From: Thiobacillus denitrificans ATCC 25259
Lineage (GTDB): Bacteria > Pseudomonadota > Gammaproteobacteria > Burkholderiales > Thiobacillaceae
Direction of reading: 5' to 3'
DNA: 64,000 bases
NCBI RefSeq assembly: GCF_000012745.1
Contig: NC_007404.1
Location: 868,001-932,000, forward strand
In this document: positions 19,394-28,950 of the stretch, one piece after another
Layout of the letters: every line of letters begins with the position of its first letter
Position numbering within the stretch: position 1 is the first letter of the stretch
Position numbers and translations under genes: made by a program
The notes under the pieces: model-generated
What the model saw: the letters and a program-made list of their open reading frames with translations, nothing else
Told to the model about the DNA's origin: nothing
The model's database searches: none

Positions 19394-20319
19394 AGGGCCT
19401 GGCCGTCGCCTTGGCGCTGCTGCTCGGGCTGGCCGGTTGTGCGGCGCCCGGCTACGCGCCGGTCAGCGACCGGACCTCCGGCCGCGGGGCGGCGCGGGTC
19501 GAGGCCCCGCGGCCGACGCCCCAGATCGCGCCGTCCAGGAACGGCTTGCACACCGTGCAAAGCGGCCACACCTTGTACGCGATCGCCTTCGCGAACGGGC
19601 TCGATTACCGCGAGATCGCGATCTGGAACAAGCTCGAGTCGGCCGACCGCATCCTGGTCGGGCAGGTGCTGCGGCTGACGCCGCCCCCGGGCGAGGTCGA
19701 AATCGCGCCGCTCGACGACGAGCCCGCCCCGGCCGCGCAACCGCTCACCGAGGCGCGCGTGCTGCGCGAACCGCAGGCCGTGCTGATGCCGTACTCCGAA
19801 GCCAACTGGGCGCAGGTATCGAAACCCGCGGTCGCGGCCGCGCCCGAACCTCCGCCGTCCGCCCCCCCGGCGACCGCTCCCGCGGCGACCGCTCCCGCGG
19901 CGACCGCCCCCGCCGGGCCGGCGTCGCAGAACCCGGTGCCCACCGCACCGGTCGAAGCCTGGCTCTGGCCGGTCGAGGGCAGGCTCGCCGGACGCTTCGG
20001 CGCAGCAGGAGGCAAAGGAATAGACATTGTCGGACAACGGAATGCGCCCGTAATAGCGGTCGCGCCGGGTAAAGTGGTTTACAGTGGCAGCGGCCTCCGT
20101 GGATACGGACGGCTGCTGATCGTCAAACATGCGGGCGAATACCTTTCGGCGTACGCTCACAACGAGACGATCCTGGTGAAGGAAGGCGACGCGGTCGCGG
20201 CAGGTCAGAAGATCGCCCTCATGGGCGACAGCGACGCCGACCGCGTGAAACTGCATTTCGAGATCCGCCGTTATGGCAAACCGCTTGACCCACTGAATTA
20301 TCTGCCGGAGCGTTCATGA
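19390..20319 (+). CDS. nlpD: NlpD-type lipoprotein (LysM and degenerate M23 domains)
   Basis: A 309-residue outer membrane lipoprotein. The lipobox LAGC puts the lipidated Cys at 17; a LysM peptidoglycan-binding domain follows (about 53-97), then a Pro/Ala linker with three ATAPA-type repeats (161-175), and an M23/LytM domain (about 208-305). The metal ligands are lost (GKGID instead of HxxxD, KLHFE instead of HLHFE), as in E. coli NlpD, which activates the amidase AmiC rather than cutting wall itself. I chose the GTG at 19390 that overlaps the pcm stop because the lipoprotein signal begins there. In other bacteria the main rpoS promoter lies inside nlpD. Confidence 0.93.
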
Positions 20320-21266
20320 GCCGCGAACACAGCGATGAATCGGATGACTTGACGCCTGACGAAACCGAGGCCGACGAGGAACGTCACGCCGCCTCGGACA
20401 GCAACGAGGAATTGGCCTCGGCCATCCTCGACGAACCGCAGGTCGACGTCACCCAACTGTATCTCAACGAAATCGGTCAGGCGCCGCTCTTGACCGCGGC
20501 GGAGGAAGTCGCGCTGGCCCGCCGCACCGTGCTTGGCGACTTCGAAGCGCGCCAGACCATGATCGAGCGCAACCTGCGCCTGGTCGTCAACATCGCCAAG
20601 CACTACGCCAACCGCGGCCTCACCCTGCTCGACCTGGTCGAGGAGGGCAACCTCGGGCTGATCCACGCACTCGAGAAATTCGATCCCGAGCGCGGCTTCC
20701 GCTTCTCGACCTACGCGACCTGGTGGATCCGCCAGAACATCGAGCGCGCGATCATGAACCAGTCGCGCACGATCCGGCTGCCGGTTCACATCATCAAGGA
20801 ACTCAACATCTATCTGCGCGCCCAGCGCCATCTCGAGACCCACGGCGTCACCGACGCGACGTCCGACGACATCGCCGCGCTGACCGGACACCCGGTCGCC
20901 GACGTGCGCCGCATCATGCAGCTGAACGAGCGGATCGCCTCGCTCGACGCGCCGCTCGACGTCGACCCCACGCTCTCCCTCGGCGAGGCGATCGCGGACG
21001 ACAACGCGCATCTCCCCGACGAGATGCTGCAACTCGAGGAGATCGAGAACCACGTCCAGGAATGGCTGACCCAGCTCAACGACAAGCAGCGCTGGGTGAT
21101 CGAGCGCCGTTTCGGGCTCAACGGCTGCGAGGCCTGCACGCTCGAAGACCTGGCCCTCGAACTCGAAGTGACGCGCGAACGCGTGCGCCAGATCCAGATG
21201 GAATCGCTGCGTGTGCTGCGGCAGCTGCTGCGGCGCCGCGGCGTGACCAAGGACGAGCTGTTCTAG
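20316..21266 (+). CDS. rpoS: RNA polymerase sigma factor RpoS
   Basis: A 316-residue stationary-phase and general stress sigma factor. Region 1.2 (about 44-70, DVTQLYLNEIGQAPLL) and region 2 (about 84-158) are clear, with FRFSTYATWWIRQNIERAI at 128-146 recognising the -10 element and the RTIRLPVHIIKELN segment characteristic of RpoS. Region 4 follows at the C-terminus (LEVTRERVRQIQMESL). The acidic N-terminus (about 1-40) is longer than in E. coli. The ATG overlaps the nlpD stop as ATGA, so it is read at least partly with nlpD. Confidence 0.96.
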   Translation: MSREHSDESDDLTPDETEADEERHAASDSNEELASAILDEPQVDVTQLYLNEIGQAPLLTAAEEVALARRTVLGDFEARQTMIERNLRLVVNIAKHYANRGLTLLDLVEEGNLGLIHALEKFDPERGFRFSTYATWWIRQNIERAIMNQSRTIRLPVHIIKELNIYLRAQRHLETHGVTDATSDDIAALTGHPVADVRRIMQLNERIASLDAPLDVDPTLSLGEAIADDNAHLPDEMLQLEEIENHVQEWLTQLNDKQRWVIERRFGLNGCEACTLEDLALELEVTRERVRQIQMESLRVLRQLLRRRGVTKDELF

Positions 21267-21306
21267 GGCGGGCGCCTGCGTCCCGCGCGGCGTCGAGGAA
21301 TCCGCC

Positions 21307-21966
21307 ATGATCGACTGGTCCCGCATCGGCACCGTGTTTCTCGACATGGACGGCACGCTGCTCGATCTTTATTTCGACAATCACTTCTGGCGCGAGCACA
21401 TGCCGCGCCGCTATGCCGAATACCACGGGCTCGACGAGGCCGTCGCGCGCGCGCATCTCGATGCCCATTACGAACGCCACGCCGGCACCCTCAACTGGTA
21501 TTGCCTGGATTTCTGGACCAGCGAGCTTGCGCTCGACATCGTGCAGCTGAAACAGGAGGTCGCCCACCTGATCGCCGTACGCCCCGACGTCCCCGCGTTT
21601 CTGCGCGCGCTGCGCGACTCGGGCCGGCGCGTGGTGATGGTGACCAACGCCCACCCCAAGAGCCTCGACCTCAAGATGCGCGAGACCCGGCTCGACCCCT
21701 ATTTCGACGCGCTGATTTCTTCGCATCAGGTCGGCTTGCCGAAGGAACATCCCGATTTCTGGCAGGGCCTGCAGGCGATCGAGCCGTTCGACAGGCTGCG
21801 CACGCTCTTCGTCGACGACAGTCTGCCGGTGCTCGAGAGTGCGCGAGCCTACGGCATCGCGCAGTTGCTGGCGATCGCCAACCCGGACTCGCGACAGGCG
21901 CACAAGGACTGCGGGCCGTTCGACGCGATCACGAGTTTCGAAGCCGTGATGCCGCCAGCCGGCTGA
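21307..21966 (+). CDS. yrfG: HAD-family nucleotidase (YrfG-type, GMP/IMP)
   Basis: A 219-residue haloacid dehalogenase phosphatase. Motif I is FLDMDGTLLD (11-20), motif II is the VMVTNAH region, and motif III/IV contains FVDDSLPVL. The sequence as a whole, including the opening MIDWSRIGTVFLDMDG, matches the YrfG group that dephosphorylates GMP and IMP. It follows rpoS by 40 bp and precedes a cytochrome gene. Substrate assignment is by family only. Confidence 0.85.
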   Translation: MIDWSRIGTVFLDMDGTLLDLYFDNHFWREHMPRRYAEYHGLDEAVARAHLDAHYERHAGTLNWYCLDFWTSELALDIVQLKQEVAHLIAVRPDVPAFLRALRDSGRRVVMVTNAHPKSLDLKMRETRLDPYFDALISSHQVGLPKEHPDFWQGLQAIEPFDRLRTLFVDDSLPVLESARAYGIAQLLAIANPDSRQAHKDCGPFDAITSFEAVMPPAG

Positions 21967-22028
21967 GCGCCGTCGCCGGACTCGGTCCGGCCGCCCGGAA
22001 AGACAAAAAAAGTGAAAGGGGAGCACGA

Positions 22029-22502
22029 ATGAAAGAACGAGACGTCTTGCTGGCCGCAATGCTCGGCCTCGCGATCGGCGGGTGCAGCGCGCCGCCTCAG
22101 CGGGCCGGGCAGGCTACCCCTGCTCCTGACGTCGCCGCCCCGGCCGCCGGCAAGGCGGCGCTCAATAGCGGCGAGCAGGTCTACCGCGAGGTATGCATGG
22201 CCTGCCACGCCACGGGGATCGCCGGGGCGCCGAAGTTCGGCAATCGCGGCGACTGGGAAAAACTGATCGCCGAGGGTCAGGCGATCGTGACCGCGCACGG
22301 CTGGGTCGGCGTGCGCGCGATGCCGCCGCGCGGCGGCCGGCCCGATCTCACCCAGGAAGAATTTGCCCGCGCGGTCGTCTGGATGGCACGCAGCGCGGGC
22401 GCCGACTGGCAGGACCCGGACGCGGCGATGCTGCACGCGATCCACGAGGAGGCGGAAGACCGCCGCGAGGAACTGGAGAAGAAGGAACACGATGACGACT
22501 GA
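22029..22502 (+). CDS. c5-type cytochrome c, probable lipoprotein
   Basis: A 157-residue periplasmic electron carrier. It has an N-terminal export signal with a possible lipobox (IGGC, Cys19), one haem site CMACH (56-60), and the axial Met in AMPPRGG (Met98), with spacing like cytochrome c5/c552. The C-terminus is a run of Glu, Lys and Asp not usual for the family. The ATG has AAAGGGGAG upstream. In a sulfur-oxidising denitrifier it may feed electrons to an oxidase or to denitrification enzymes; the partner is not shown here. Confidence 0.88.
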   Translation: MKERDVLLAAMLGLAIGGCSAPPQRAGQATPAPDVAAPAAGKAALNSGEQVYREVCMACHATGIAGAPKFGNRGDWEKLIAEGQAIVTAHGWVGVRAMPPRGGRPDLTQEEFARAVVWMARSAGADWQDPDAAMLHAIHEEAEDRREELEKKEHDDD

Positions 22503-22514
22503 CGCCCTCCGGCG

Positions 22515-22895
22515 TCAGCCCGCTTCGATCAGGACGGCCGCGCCGACTTGCCGGCCTTCGCCGGCGAGGATGTTGTAGGTCCGGCAAAGCGCGCCGATAT
22601 CCATGACCTCGAGCCCTATCCTCGCCTCGACCAGCGCGCGCGTCAGCGCGGGATGGGGAAAGCGCAGCCGCGTGCCGGTGCCGAACAGCAGAATGTCGAG
22701 GTCGTGGCCGGCGATCCATTCGAAGTGCGCCGCCACGAGCGTCTCGAAGCGCGCGTCGGCCCAGGGCGCAGGCTCGACGCCCGCCGGGGTCAGCAGCAGG
22801 CCCGACTCGTAGCGCCGGTCGTTGATGAGGACGTGGTCGGCGCCATAGCCGGTGAAGAGCGGCTGGCCGGCGTCGCTGTGAAGATGGAGCTTCAT
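22515..22895 (-). CDS. DUF498 (Mth938/Xcc1710-like) family protein
   Basis: A 126-residue small protein of the DUF498 family. The family includes the mitochondrial complex I assembly factor NDUFAF3, and its bacterial members have a beta/alpha fold of unclear function. The typical features are the SGLLLTPAGVEPAPW segment and the LLFGTGTRLRFP motif. It converges on the cytochrome gene and diverges from the aminotransferase gene. No function is claimed beyond family. Confidence 0.85.
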   Translation of the reverse strand: MKLHLHSDAGQPLFTGYGADHVLINDRRYESGLLLTPAGVEPAPWADARFETLVAAHFEWIAGHDLDILLFGTGTRLRFPHPALTRALVEARIGLEVMDIGALCRTYNILAGEGRQVGAAVLIEAG

Positions 22896-22962
22896 GCCGC
22901 AACCTTAGCAGATTCGGCTTCCGCCCGAGCGTTGCGAAGCGCCCCGCCGGACGCGGTTTCGT

Positions 22963-22991
22963 TTGCCCGCGCAGGGCCCGTCCGGTAAAAT
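22963..22991 (+). promoter_or_regulatory. Promoter of the aminotransferase-hom-thrC genes
   Basis: TTGCCC (22963-22968) and TAAAAT (22986-22991) are 17 bp apart, upstream of the aminotransferase start at 23046. No other good hexamer pair is seen in the 150-bp gap. Confidence 0.6.
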
Positions 22992-23045
22992 CGCGCGTTT
23001 TACAAGGCTTTGTTTTGCCTTGAATTTACCCACTGGGAAATCGCC

Positions 23046-24290
23046 GTGACGGCCGACAAGAAGCCCCGCTTACGCACCATCCAGAAATCGACCAAGCTCG
23101 ACAACGTCTGCTACGACATCCGCGGGCCGGTCATGGCGCGCGCGCGCCAGATGGAGGAGGAGGGGCAGCGCATCATCAAGCTGAACATCGGCAATCCTGC
23201 GCCGTTCGGCTTCGAGGCGCCCGAGGAGATCGTGCAGGACGTGATCCTCAACCTGCCCAATGCCTCCGGCTACAGCGATTCGAAGGGCCTGTTCGCCGCG
23301 CGCAAGGCGATCATGCACGAAACCCAGCGCAAGGGCATCGCCGGCGTGACGATCGACGACATCATCGTCGGCAACGGCGTGTCCGAACTGATCGTGATGG
23401 CGATGCAGGCGCTGCTCAACAACGGCGACGAGGTGCTCGTGCCGGCGCCTGACTACCCGCTGTGGACGGCGGCCGTCAGCCTCGGCGGCGGTAAGCCGCG
23501 CCACTACCTGTGCGACGAGGGCGCCGGCTGGCTACCCGACCTCGACGACATCCGCGCCAAGATCACGCCCAGCACGCGCGCCATCGTCATCATCAACCCC
23601 AACAATCCGACCGGCGCGCTCTACCCGACCGAATTGCTGCGCGAAATCCTCGAAATCGCGCGCCAGCACCAACTCATCGTCTACGCCGACGAAATCTACG
23701 ACAAGGTGTTGTTCGACGGCGTCGTCCACACCTCGATCGCCTCGCTCGCCGACGATCTCCTGATCGTCACGTTTAACGGCCTGTCGAAGAACTACCGTGC
23801 CTGCGGCTACCGCTCGGGCTGGCTCGTCGTCTCCGGCGACAAGCGCCACGCCAAGGATTATCTCGAAGGCCTCAACATGCTCGCGTCGATGCGGCTGTGC
23901 TCGAACGTGCCCGGCCAGCATGCGATCCAGACCGCGCTCGGCGGCTACCAGAGCATCAACGACCTCGTCGCGCCGAGCGGGCGGCTGACGCGGCAGCGCG
24001 ACCTCGCGCACGAACTCCTGACGCTGATTCCGGGCGTGAGCTGCGTCAAGCCCAAGGCCGCGATGTACCTGTTCCCGCGGCTCGACCCCAAGCTCTACCC
24101 GATCCACGACGACCAGAAGTTCATCCTCAATCTGCTCGAGGAAGAGCGCGTGCTCGTCGTGCAGGGCACGGGCTTCAACTGGCCGCGGCCCGATCATCTG
24201 CGCGTCGTGTTCCTGCCGCACGAAGAGGATTTGACCGAGGCGATCGGACGCATGAGCCGTTTCCTCGATCGCCAGCGCGCGCATCGCTGA
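23046..24290 (+). CDS. alaA: PLP-dependent aminotransferase, AlaA-like (pyruvate-forming)
   Basis: A class I/II aminotransferase of 414 residues, similar overall to the AlaA/YfbQ group that interconverts alanine and pyruvate with glutamate. NPNNPTG (184-190) and the PLP-binding Lys248 in FNGLSKNYR are visible. The frame is open to 23010, but GTG 23046 fits better after the -10 hexamer at 22986 and removes an unlikely hydrophobic leader. The threonine genes hom and thrC follow 25 bp later, so it may share their transcript. Substrate preference is inferred. Confidence 0.85.
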   Translation: MTADKKPRLRTIQKSTKLDNVCYDIRGPVMARARQMEEEGQRIIKLNIGNPAPFGFEAPEEIVQDVILNLPNASGYSDSKGLFAARKAIMHETQRKGIAGVTIDDIIVGNGVSELIVMAMQALLNNGDEVLVPAPDYPLWTAAVSLGGGKPRHYLCDEGAGWLPDLDDIRAKITPSTRAIVIINPNNPTGALYPTELLREILEIARQHQLIVYADEIYDKVLFDGVVHTSIASLADDLLIVTFNGLSKNYRACGYRSGWLVVSGDKRHAKDYLEGLNMLASMRLCSNVPGQHAIQTALGGYQSINDLVAPSGRLTRQRDLAHELLTLIPGVSCVKPKAAMYLFPRLDPKLYPIHDDQKFILNLLEEERVLVVQGTGFNWPRPDHLRVVFLPHEEDLTEAIGRMSRFLDRQRAHR

Positions 24291-24315
24291 CTTTTACCGG
24301 AACCAGACGAGAACA

Positions 24316-25629
24316 ATGAAGCCCATCCATGTCGGCCTCCTAGGCCTTGGAACCGTCGGCGGCGGCACGCTCACCGTGCTGCGCCGCAACGCCGAAGAAA
24401 TTACCCGCCGCGCCGGCCGCGAGATTCGCGTCGTGCGCGCGGCCGTCCGCAACCTCGACAAAGCCGAGGCGCTCGCAGGCGGCCTGCCGCTGACGACCAA
24501 TCCCTTCGACGTCGTCGACGATCCCGAGATAGACATCGTCGTCGAACTGATCGGCGGGCTCGAGCCGGCGCGCGAACTCGTCATGCAGGCGATCGCCAAC
24601 GGCAAGCACGTCGTCACCGCCAACAAGCACCTCGTCGCCAAGTACGGCAACGAGATCTTCGCGGCGGCGCAGGCCAAGGGCGTGATGGTCACCTTCGAGG
24701 CCGCCGTCGCAGGCGGCATCCCGATCATCAAGGCCTTGCGCGAAGGTCTCACGGCCAACCGCATCGAGTGGCTCGCCGGCATCATCAACGGCACCAGTAA
24801 TTTCATCCTGAGCGAAATGCGCGACAAGGGCGCGGCCTTCGACGACGTGTTGAAGGAAGCGCAGCGCCTCGGCTACGCGGAAGCCGACCCGACCTTCGAC
24901 ATCGAGGGCATCGATGCGGCGCACAAGCTCACGATCCTCTCCGCGATCGCGTTCGGCATCCCGATGCAGTTCGAACGTGCCTATACCGAGGGGATTTCGC
25001 AGCTGACGCGCGAGGACGTGCGCTACGCCGAGGAACTCGGCTACCGCATCAAGCTTCTCGGCATCGCGCGTCGCGCCGAAAACGGCATCGAACTGCGCGT
25101 GCACCCGACGCTGATTCCCGAGCGCCGCCTGATCGCCAACGTCGACGGCGCGATGAACGCGGTGCTCGTCAAGGGCGACGCGGTCGGGCCGACGCTCTAC
25201 TACGGCGCAGGTGCCGGCAGCGAGCCGACGGCGTCGGCCGTCGTCGCCGATCTCGTCGACGTGACGCGTCTGCACACGGCCGATCCGCATCACCGCGTGC
25301 CGCATCTGGCGTTCCAGCCGGACCAGCTGGCCGACACGCCGATCCTGCCGATGGAAGCGGTGCGCACCGCGTATTACCTGCGGCTGCGTGCTTTCGACCG
25401 GCCCGGCGTGCTCGCCGACATCACGCGCATCCTCGCCGACAGCAGTATTTCGATCGACGCGATGGTGCAGAAAGAGCCCGCCGAGGGCGAGGAGCAGGTC
25501 GACATCATCCTGCTGACCCACGTCACGCTCGAGAAGAACGTCAACGCCGCGATCGCGAAGATCGAAGCGCTCGACGCCGTGGCGGGCAAGGTCATGCGCA
25601 TCCGACTCGAGGACCTGGGCGCCAAATGA
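24316..25629 (+). CDS. hom: Homoserine dehydrogenase
   Basis: It reduces aspartate semialdehyde to homoserine, the branch step to threonine and methionine. The 437-residue protein has the NAD(P)-binding GLGTVGGG (10-17), the central catalytic domain (GGIPIIKALREGLTAN, IINGTSNFILSEM), and a C-terminal ACT domain (about 350-430, RAFDRPGVLADITRILAD) that usually gives threonine feedback control. Its stop overlaps the thrC start as ATGA. Confidence 0.97.
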   Translation: MKPIHVGLLGLGTVGGGTLTVLRRNAEEITRRAGREIRVVRAAVRNLDKAEALAGGLPLTTNPFDVVDDPEIDIVVELIGGLEPARELVMQAIANGKHVVTANKHLVAKYGNEIFAAAQAKGVMVTFEAAVAGGIPIIKALREGLTANRIEWLAGIINGTSNFILSEMRDKGAAFDDVLKEAQRLGYAEADPTFDIEGIDAAHKLTILSAIAFGIPMQFERAYTEGISQLTREDVRYAEELGYRIKLLGIARRAENGIELRVHPTLIPERRLIANVDGAMNAVLVKGDAVGPTLYYGAGAGSEPTASAVVADLVDVTRLHTADPHHRVPHLAFQPDQLADTPILPMEAVRTAYYLRLRAFDRPGVLADITRILADSSISIDAMVQKEPAEGEEQVDIILLTHVTLEKNVNAAIAKIEALDAVAGKVMRIRLEDLGAK

Positions 25630-27068
25630 ACTACCTCAGCACGCGGGGCCTCGCGCCGCAACTCCGCTTTTCCGACATCCTGCTCGGCGGGCTGGCCGAC
25701 GACGGCGGCCTCTACGTGCCCGAGGCGTACCCGCGTTTCACGGCGGCCGAGCTCGAGGCGATGCGGGCGATGAACTACCGCGAACTCGCGTTCGCGGTGC
25801 TGTCGCGACTCGTCGACGACATTCCGGCGGACGACCTGCGCGCGCTGATCGACAAGACCTATACCGCCGACGTCTACCGCTATGTCGGCCGCGGCGAGAA
25901 TGCTGCCGACATCACGCCGCTCAAGACGCTGGAGCCCGGTCTGCACGTGCTCGCGCTGTCGAACGGCCCGACGCTCGCGTTCAAGGACATGGCGATGCAG
26001 CTCCTCGGCAACCTGTTCGAGTACGTGCTCGGCAAGACCGGGGGCGAACTCAACATCGTCGGCGCGACCTCGGGCGACACGGGTTCGGCGGCCGAATACG
26101 CCATGCGCGGCAAGAAGGGCGTGCGCGTCTTCATGCTGTCGCCGGAGCATGGCATGACGCGCTTCCAGCAGGCGCAGATGTACGCGCTGCGCGACGACAA
26201 CATCCACAACCTCGTGATTCGCGGCGTCTTCGACCAATGCCAGGACATGGTCAAGGCCGTGGCGAACGACCTGCCGTTCAAGGCGAAATACCATATCGGC
26301 GCGGTCAACTCGATCAACTGGGCGCGCGTCGCGGCGCAGAGCGTCTACTACTTCAAGGCGTATTTCGCGGCGACCCACAGCAACACGCAAAGCGTTTCGT
26401 TCTCGGTGCCGTCGGGCAATTTCGGCAACGTCTATGCCGGGCACGTCGCGCGCCAGATGGGCCTGCCGATCAACAAGCTGATCGTCGCGACCAACGAGAA
26501 CGACGTGCTCGACGAATTCTTCAAGACCGGCGTCTACCGTCCGCGCCCGGAGACAAAACACACGTCGAGCCCCTCGATGGATATTTCCAAGGCATCGAAT
26601 TTCGAACGCTTCGTCTTCGACCTGAGCGGCCGCGACGTCGCGAAGGTGCGCGACCTCTGGCGCGCGGTCGAGTCGGGCGGCAGCTTCGATCTCAAGACCC
26701 ACGCCGCGCCGGGCGGCGGCAGCTTGTTCGAGCGCATCGCCGATTTCGGCATGGTCTCGGGTTCGAGCAACCATGCCAACCGCATCGACACGATCCGTAC
26801 GGTCTACGAGGTCTACGGCACGATGATCGATCCACACACGGCCGACGGCCTCAAGGTCGGGCTCGAGCACCGCGAGCCGGGCGTGCCGCTCGTGTGCATG
26901 GAAACGGCGCAGCCCGCCAAGTTCGAGGACGCGATTCGCGAAGCGCTCGGCATCGACCCGGTCCGTCCGGCCGAGCTCGCCGACCTCGAAACCCAGCCGC
27001 AGAAGAAGCACGTCATGGACGCCGACGTCGATGCGGTCAAGCGCTTCCTCGTCGAACACGCCGGCTGA
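25626..27068 (+). CDS. thrC: Threonine synthase
   Basis: This 480-residue PLP enzyme makes threonine from O-phosphohomoserine. The cofactor Lys120 lies in SNGPTLAFKDMAMQ, and the phosphate-binding region includes GATSGDTGSAAEYAM. Length and sequence match the longer bacterial/fungal class of threonine synthase rather than the short plant-like class. Translation is coupled to hom by a 4-bp overlap. thrB (homoserine kinase) is not in this window. Confidence 0.97.
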   Translation: MNYLSTRGLAPQLRFSDILLGGLADDGGLYVPEAYPRFTAAELEAMRAMNYRELAFAVLSRLVDDIPADDLRALIDKTYTADVYRYVGRGENAADITPLKTLEPGLHVLALSNGPTLAFKDMAMQLLGNLFEYVLGKTGGELNIVGATSGDTGSAAEYAMRGKKGVRVFMLSPEHGMTRFQQAQMYALRDDNIHNLVIRGVFDQCQDMVKAVANDLPFKAKYHIGAVNSINWARVAAQSVYYFKAYFAATHSNTQSVSFSVPSGNFGNVYAGHVARQMGLPINKLIVATNENDVLDEFFKTGVYRPRPETKHTSSPSMDISKASNFERFVFDLSGRDVAKVRDLWRAVESGGSFDLKTHAAPGGGSLFERIADFGMVSGSSNHANRIDTIRTVYEVYGTMIDPHTADGLKVGLEHREPGVPLVCMETAQPAKFEDAIREALGIDPVRPAELADLETQPQKKHVMDADVDAVKRFLVEHAG

Positions 27069-27717
27069 GCCGCACGGCACGGGCACGGTGCCGCGCGGGC
27101 AGTCTGCCGCCGGCGGCGCCTTCGCCGACCTGCTCGCGCGCGTCGCCGCCTGCACCGCCTGCGCCGAACATCTCCCGCATCCACCGCGCCCCGTTCTGCG
27201 CGCCTCGCCGAGCGCCCGGCTGCTGATCGTCGGGCAGGCGCCGGGCCGGCGCGTGCACGCCACCGGCATTCCCTGGAACGATCCGTCGGGCGACCGCCTG
27301 CGCGACTGGCTGGGCCTGACGCGCGACGCGTTCTACGATGCGTCGCGCATCGCGATCGTCCCTGCGGGCCTGTGCTATCCCGGCACCGTCGGCGGCAGCG
27401 ACCTGCCGCCGCGCGCCGAGTGCGCGTCGCGCTGGCAGCCGCCGCTGCGCGCCGCGATGCCGAAGATCGGCCTCACGCTCCTGATCGGCGCCTACGCGCA
27501 GGCCTACTACCTCGGCCGGCAACGCCGCACGACGCTCACCGAAACCGTCGAAGCCTGGCGCGACCTCGATCCCGCGCTTTTTCCGCTGCCGCATCCGAGC
27601 CCGCGCAATCGTCGCTGGTTCAAGCAACACCCGTGGTTCGACGCCGAGGTCGTCCCGGCCCTGCGCGCGCGGGTTGGAGCGCTGCTGGGCACAGGCGATA
27701 ATGAGCCGGACCAATAA
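27031..27717 (+). CDS. Uracil-DNA glycosylase superfamily protein
   Basis: A 228-residue protein with the UDG fold signatures: VGQAPG (67-72) as motif A and HPSPRN (188-193) near the C-terminus. Two N-terminal Cys (C41, C44) could take part in an Fe-S cluster or may be incidental. It looks like the unnamed UDG-superfamily group rather than family 1 Ung. The activity (uracil or other damaged bases) is not fixed by the sequence. The start is uncertain: ATG 27031 overlaps the thrC end by 38 bp, and GTG 27088 is an alternative. The recognisable domain begins about residue 31 either way. Confidence 0.8.
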   Translation: MRSSASSSNTPAEPHGTGTVPRGQSAAGGAFADLLARVAACTACAEHLPHPPRPVLRASPSARLLIVGQAPGRRVHATGIPWNDPSGDRLRDWLGLTRDAFYDASRIAIVPAGLCYPGTVGGSDLPPRAECASRWQPPLRAAMPKIGLTLLIGAYAQAYYLGRQRRTTLTETVEAWRDLDPALFPLPHPSPRNRRWFKQHPWFDAEVVPALRARVGALLGTGDNEPDQ

Positions 27718-27750
27718 TCGGCGCCGTCGGAGCGCCTCCAGGGAAACTGC

Positions 27751-28359
27751 ATGAAACTCATCACTTCGCTCACGAGCCCCTACGGCCGCAAGGTTCGCGT
27801 CGTCCTCGCCGAAAAGAAAATCCCCTGCCATCTCCAGGTCGAAAATCCCTGGAGCGCAGACAGCGTCGTGCGGGAATACAACCCGCTCGGCAAGGTGCCC
27901 GTCCTCGTGCTCGAAGACGGCGTCAGCATGTTCGACTCGCGCGTCATCGTCGAATACCTCGACAACGCGAGCCCCGTCGCCCACCTGATCCCGAGCGAGC
28001 AGAAGTCGCGCATGGTCGTGCGTGGCGTCGAGGCACTCGCCGACGGCGTGACCGAGGCCGCAGTCGCCCTTTATCTCGAAAGAAAACGCGCACCCGAGCA
28101 ACAGAGCGCCGACTGGATCGCCCTGCAGGAGAAGACCCTGGTCAGCGGATTCGACGCGCTCTCCGAGGCGCTCGGCGAAAAGCCCTGGTATCTCGGCAAC
28201 GGCATGACGCTCGCCGACGTCGCCTGCGGCTGCGCCCTCGGTTATCTCGACCTGCGCTTTCCCGAGCTTGACTGGCGCGCCGCCCACCCTAATCTGGAAA
28301 AGCTGTACGACAAGCTGATGACGCGCGCCTCGTTCAAGGATTCGGTGCCCGTCGCCTGA
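27751..28359 (+). CDS. Glutathione S-transferase family protein (YibF-like)
   Basis: A 202-residue cytosolic GST-fold protein. It has an N-terminal thioredoxin-like domain starting MKLITSLTSPYGRKVRVVLAEKK, the glutathione-contacting FDSRVIVEYLD segment (about 71-81), and an all-helical C-terminal domain with LADVACGCALGYLDLR. The pattern is closest to the E. coli YibF group, whose role is poorly defined. The msrA gene follows, a loose hint of redox stress function. Confidence 0.88.
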   Translation: MKLITSLTSPYGRKVRVVLAEKKIPCHLQVENPWSADSVVREYNPLGKVPVLVLEDGVSMFDSRVIVEYLDNASPVAHLIPSEQKSRMVVRGVEALADGVTEAAVALYLERKRAPEQQSADWIALQEKTLVSGFDALSEALGEKPWYLGNGMTLADVACGCALGYLDLRFPELDWRAAHPNLEKLYDKLMTRASFKDSVPVA

Positions 28360-28415
28360 GTCGCATGGCCGCGCCGTTCGCGGACGGCGCGAATTCCACT
28401 TCGCGGGAGTCGATC

Positions 28416-28949
28416 ATGGCGCATGAAATCGCAACGCTGGCGGGCGGCTGCTTCTGGTGCATCGAGACCGTCTTCAATCGCCTGCAAGGCGTCGAATCCG
28501 CCGTCTCGGGCTACATGGGCGGGCATACCGAAACGCCCAGCTACGAAGCCGTCTGCAACGGCGACACCGGCCACGCTGAAGTCGTACAGATCACGTTCGA
28601 CCCCGACGTGATTTCCTATCGCGACCTGCTCGATGTCTTCTTCACGATCCACGACCCGACCCAGCTCAACCGGCAAGGCAACGACGTCGGCACGCAATAC
28701 CGCTCGGCGATCTTCTGGCATACGCCCGCGCAGAAGGCCGAAGCCGAAGCTGCAATCGCGGCCCTCGACGCATCGAAACAATACGGCTCGCCCGTCGTCA
28801 CCGAAGTCGCCGAGGCGACGACGTTCTACCCCGCCGAGACCTATCACCAGCGCTACTACGAGGCCAACCCGCGGCAGCCGTATTGCCAGTATGTCGTCGC
28901 ACCCAAGGTCGCGAAGGCCGAGCAGAAATTCGCGGACCGGCTCAAATAG
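28416..28949 (+). CDS. msrA: Peptide methionine sulfoxide reductase MsrA
   Basis: It reduces the S form of methionine sulfoxide in proteins. The 177-residue protein has GGCFWCIE (10-17) with catalytic Cys12, then YMGGHTETPSYEAVCNGDTGHAEVV spread over the next region, as in all MsrA. I chose ATG 28416 since GCGGGAG precedes it and the frame upstream would add a non-homologous leader from 28365. It is convergent with the TonB-like gene, with stops almost touching. Confidence 0.96.
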   Translation: MAHEIATLAGGCFWCIETVFNRLQGVESAVSGYMGGHTETPSYEAVCNGDTGHAEVVQITFDPDVISYRDLLDVFFTIHDPTQLNRQGNDVGTQYRSAIFWHTPAQKAEAEAAIAALDASKQYGSPVVTEVAEATTFYPAETYHQRYYEANPRQPYCQYVVAPKVAKAEQKFADRLK

Positions 28950-28950
28950 C

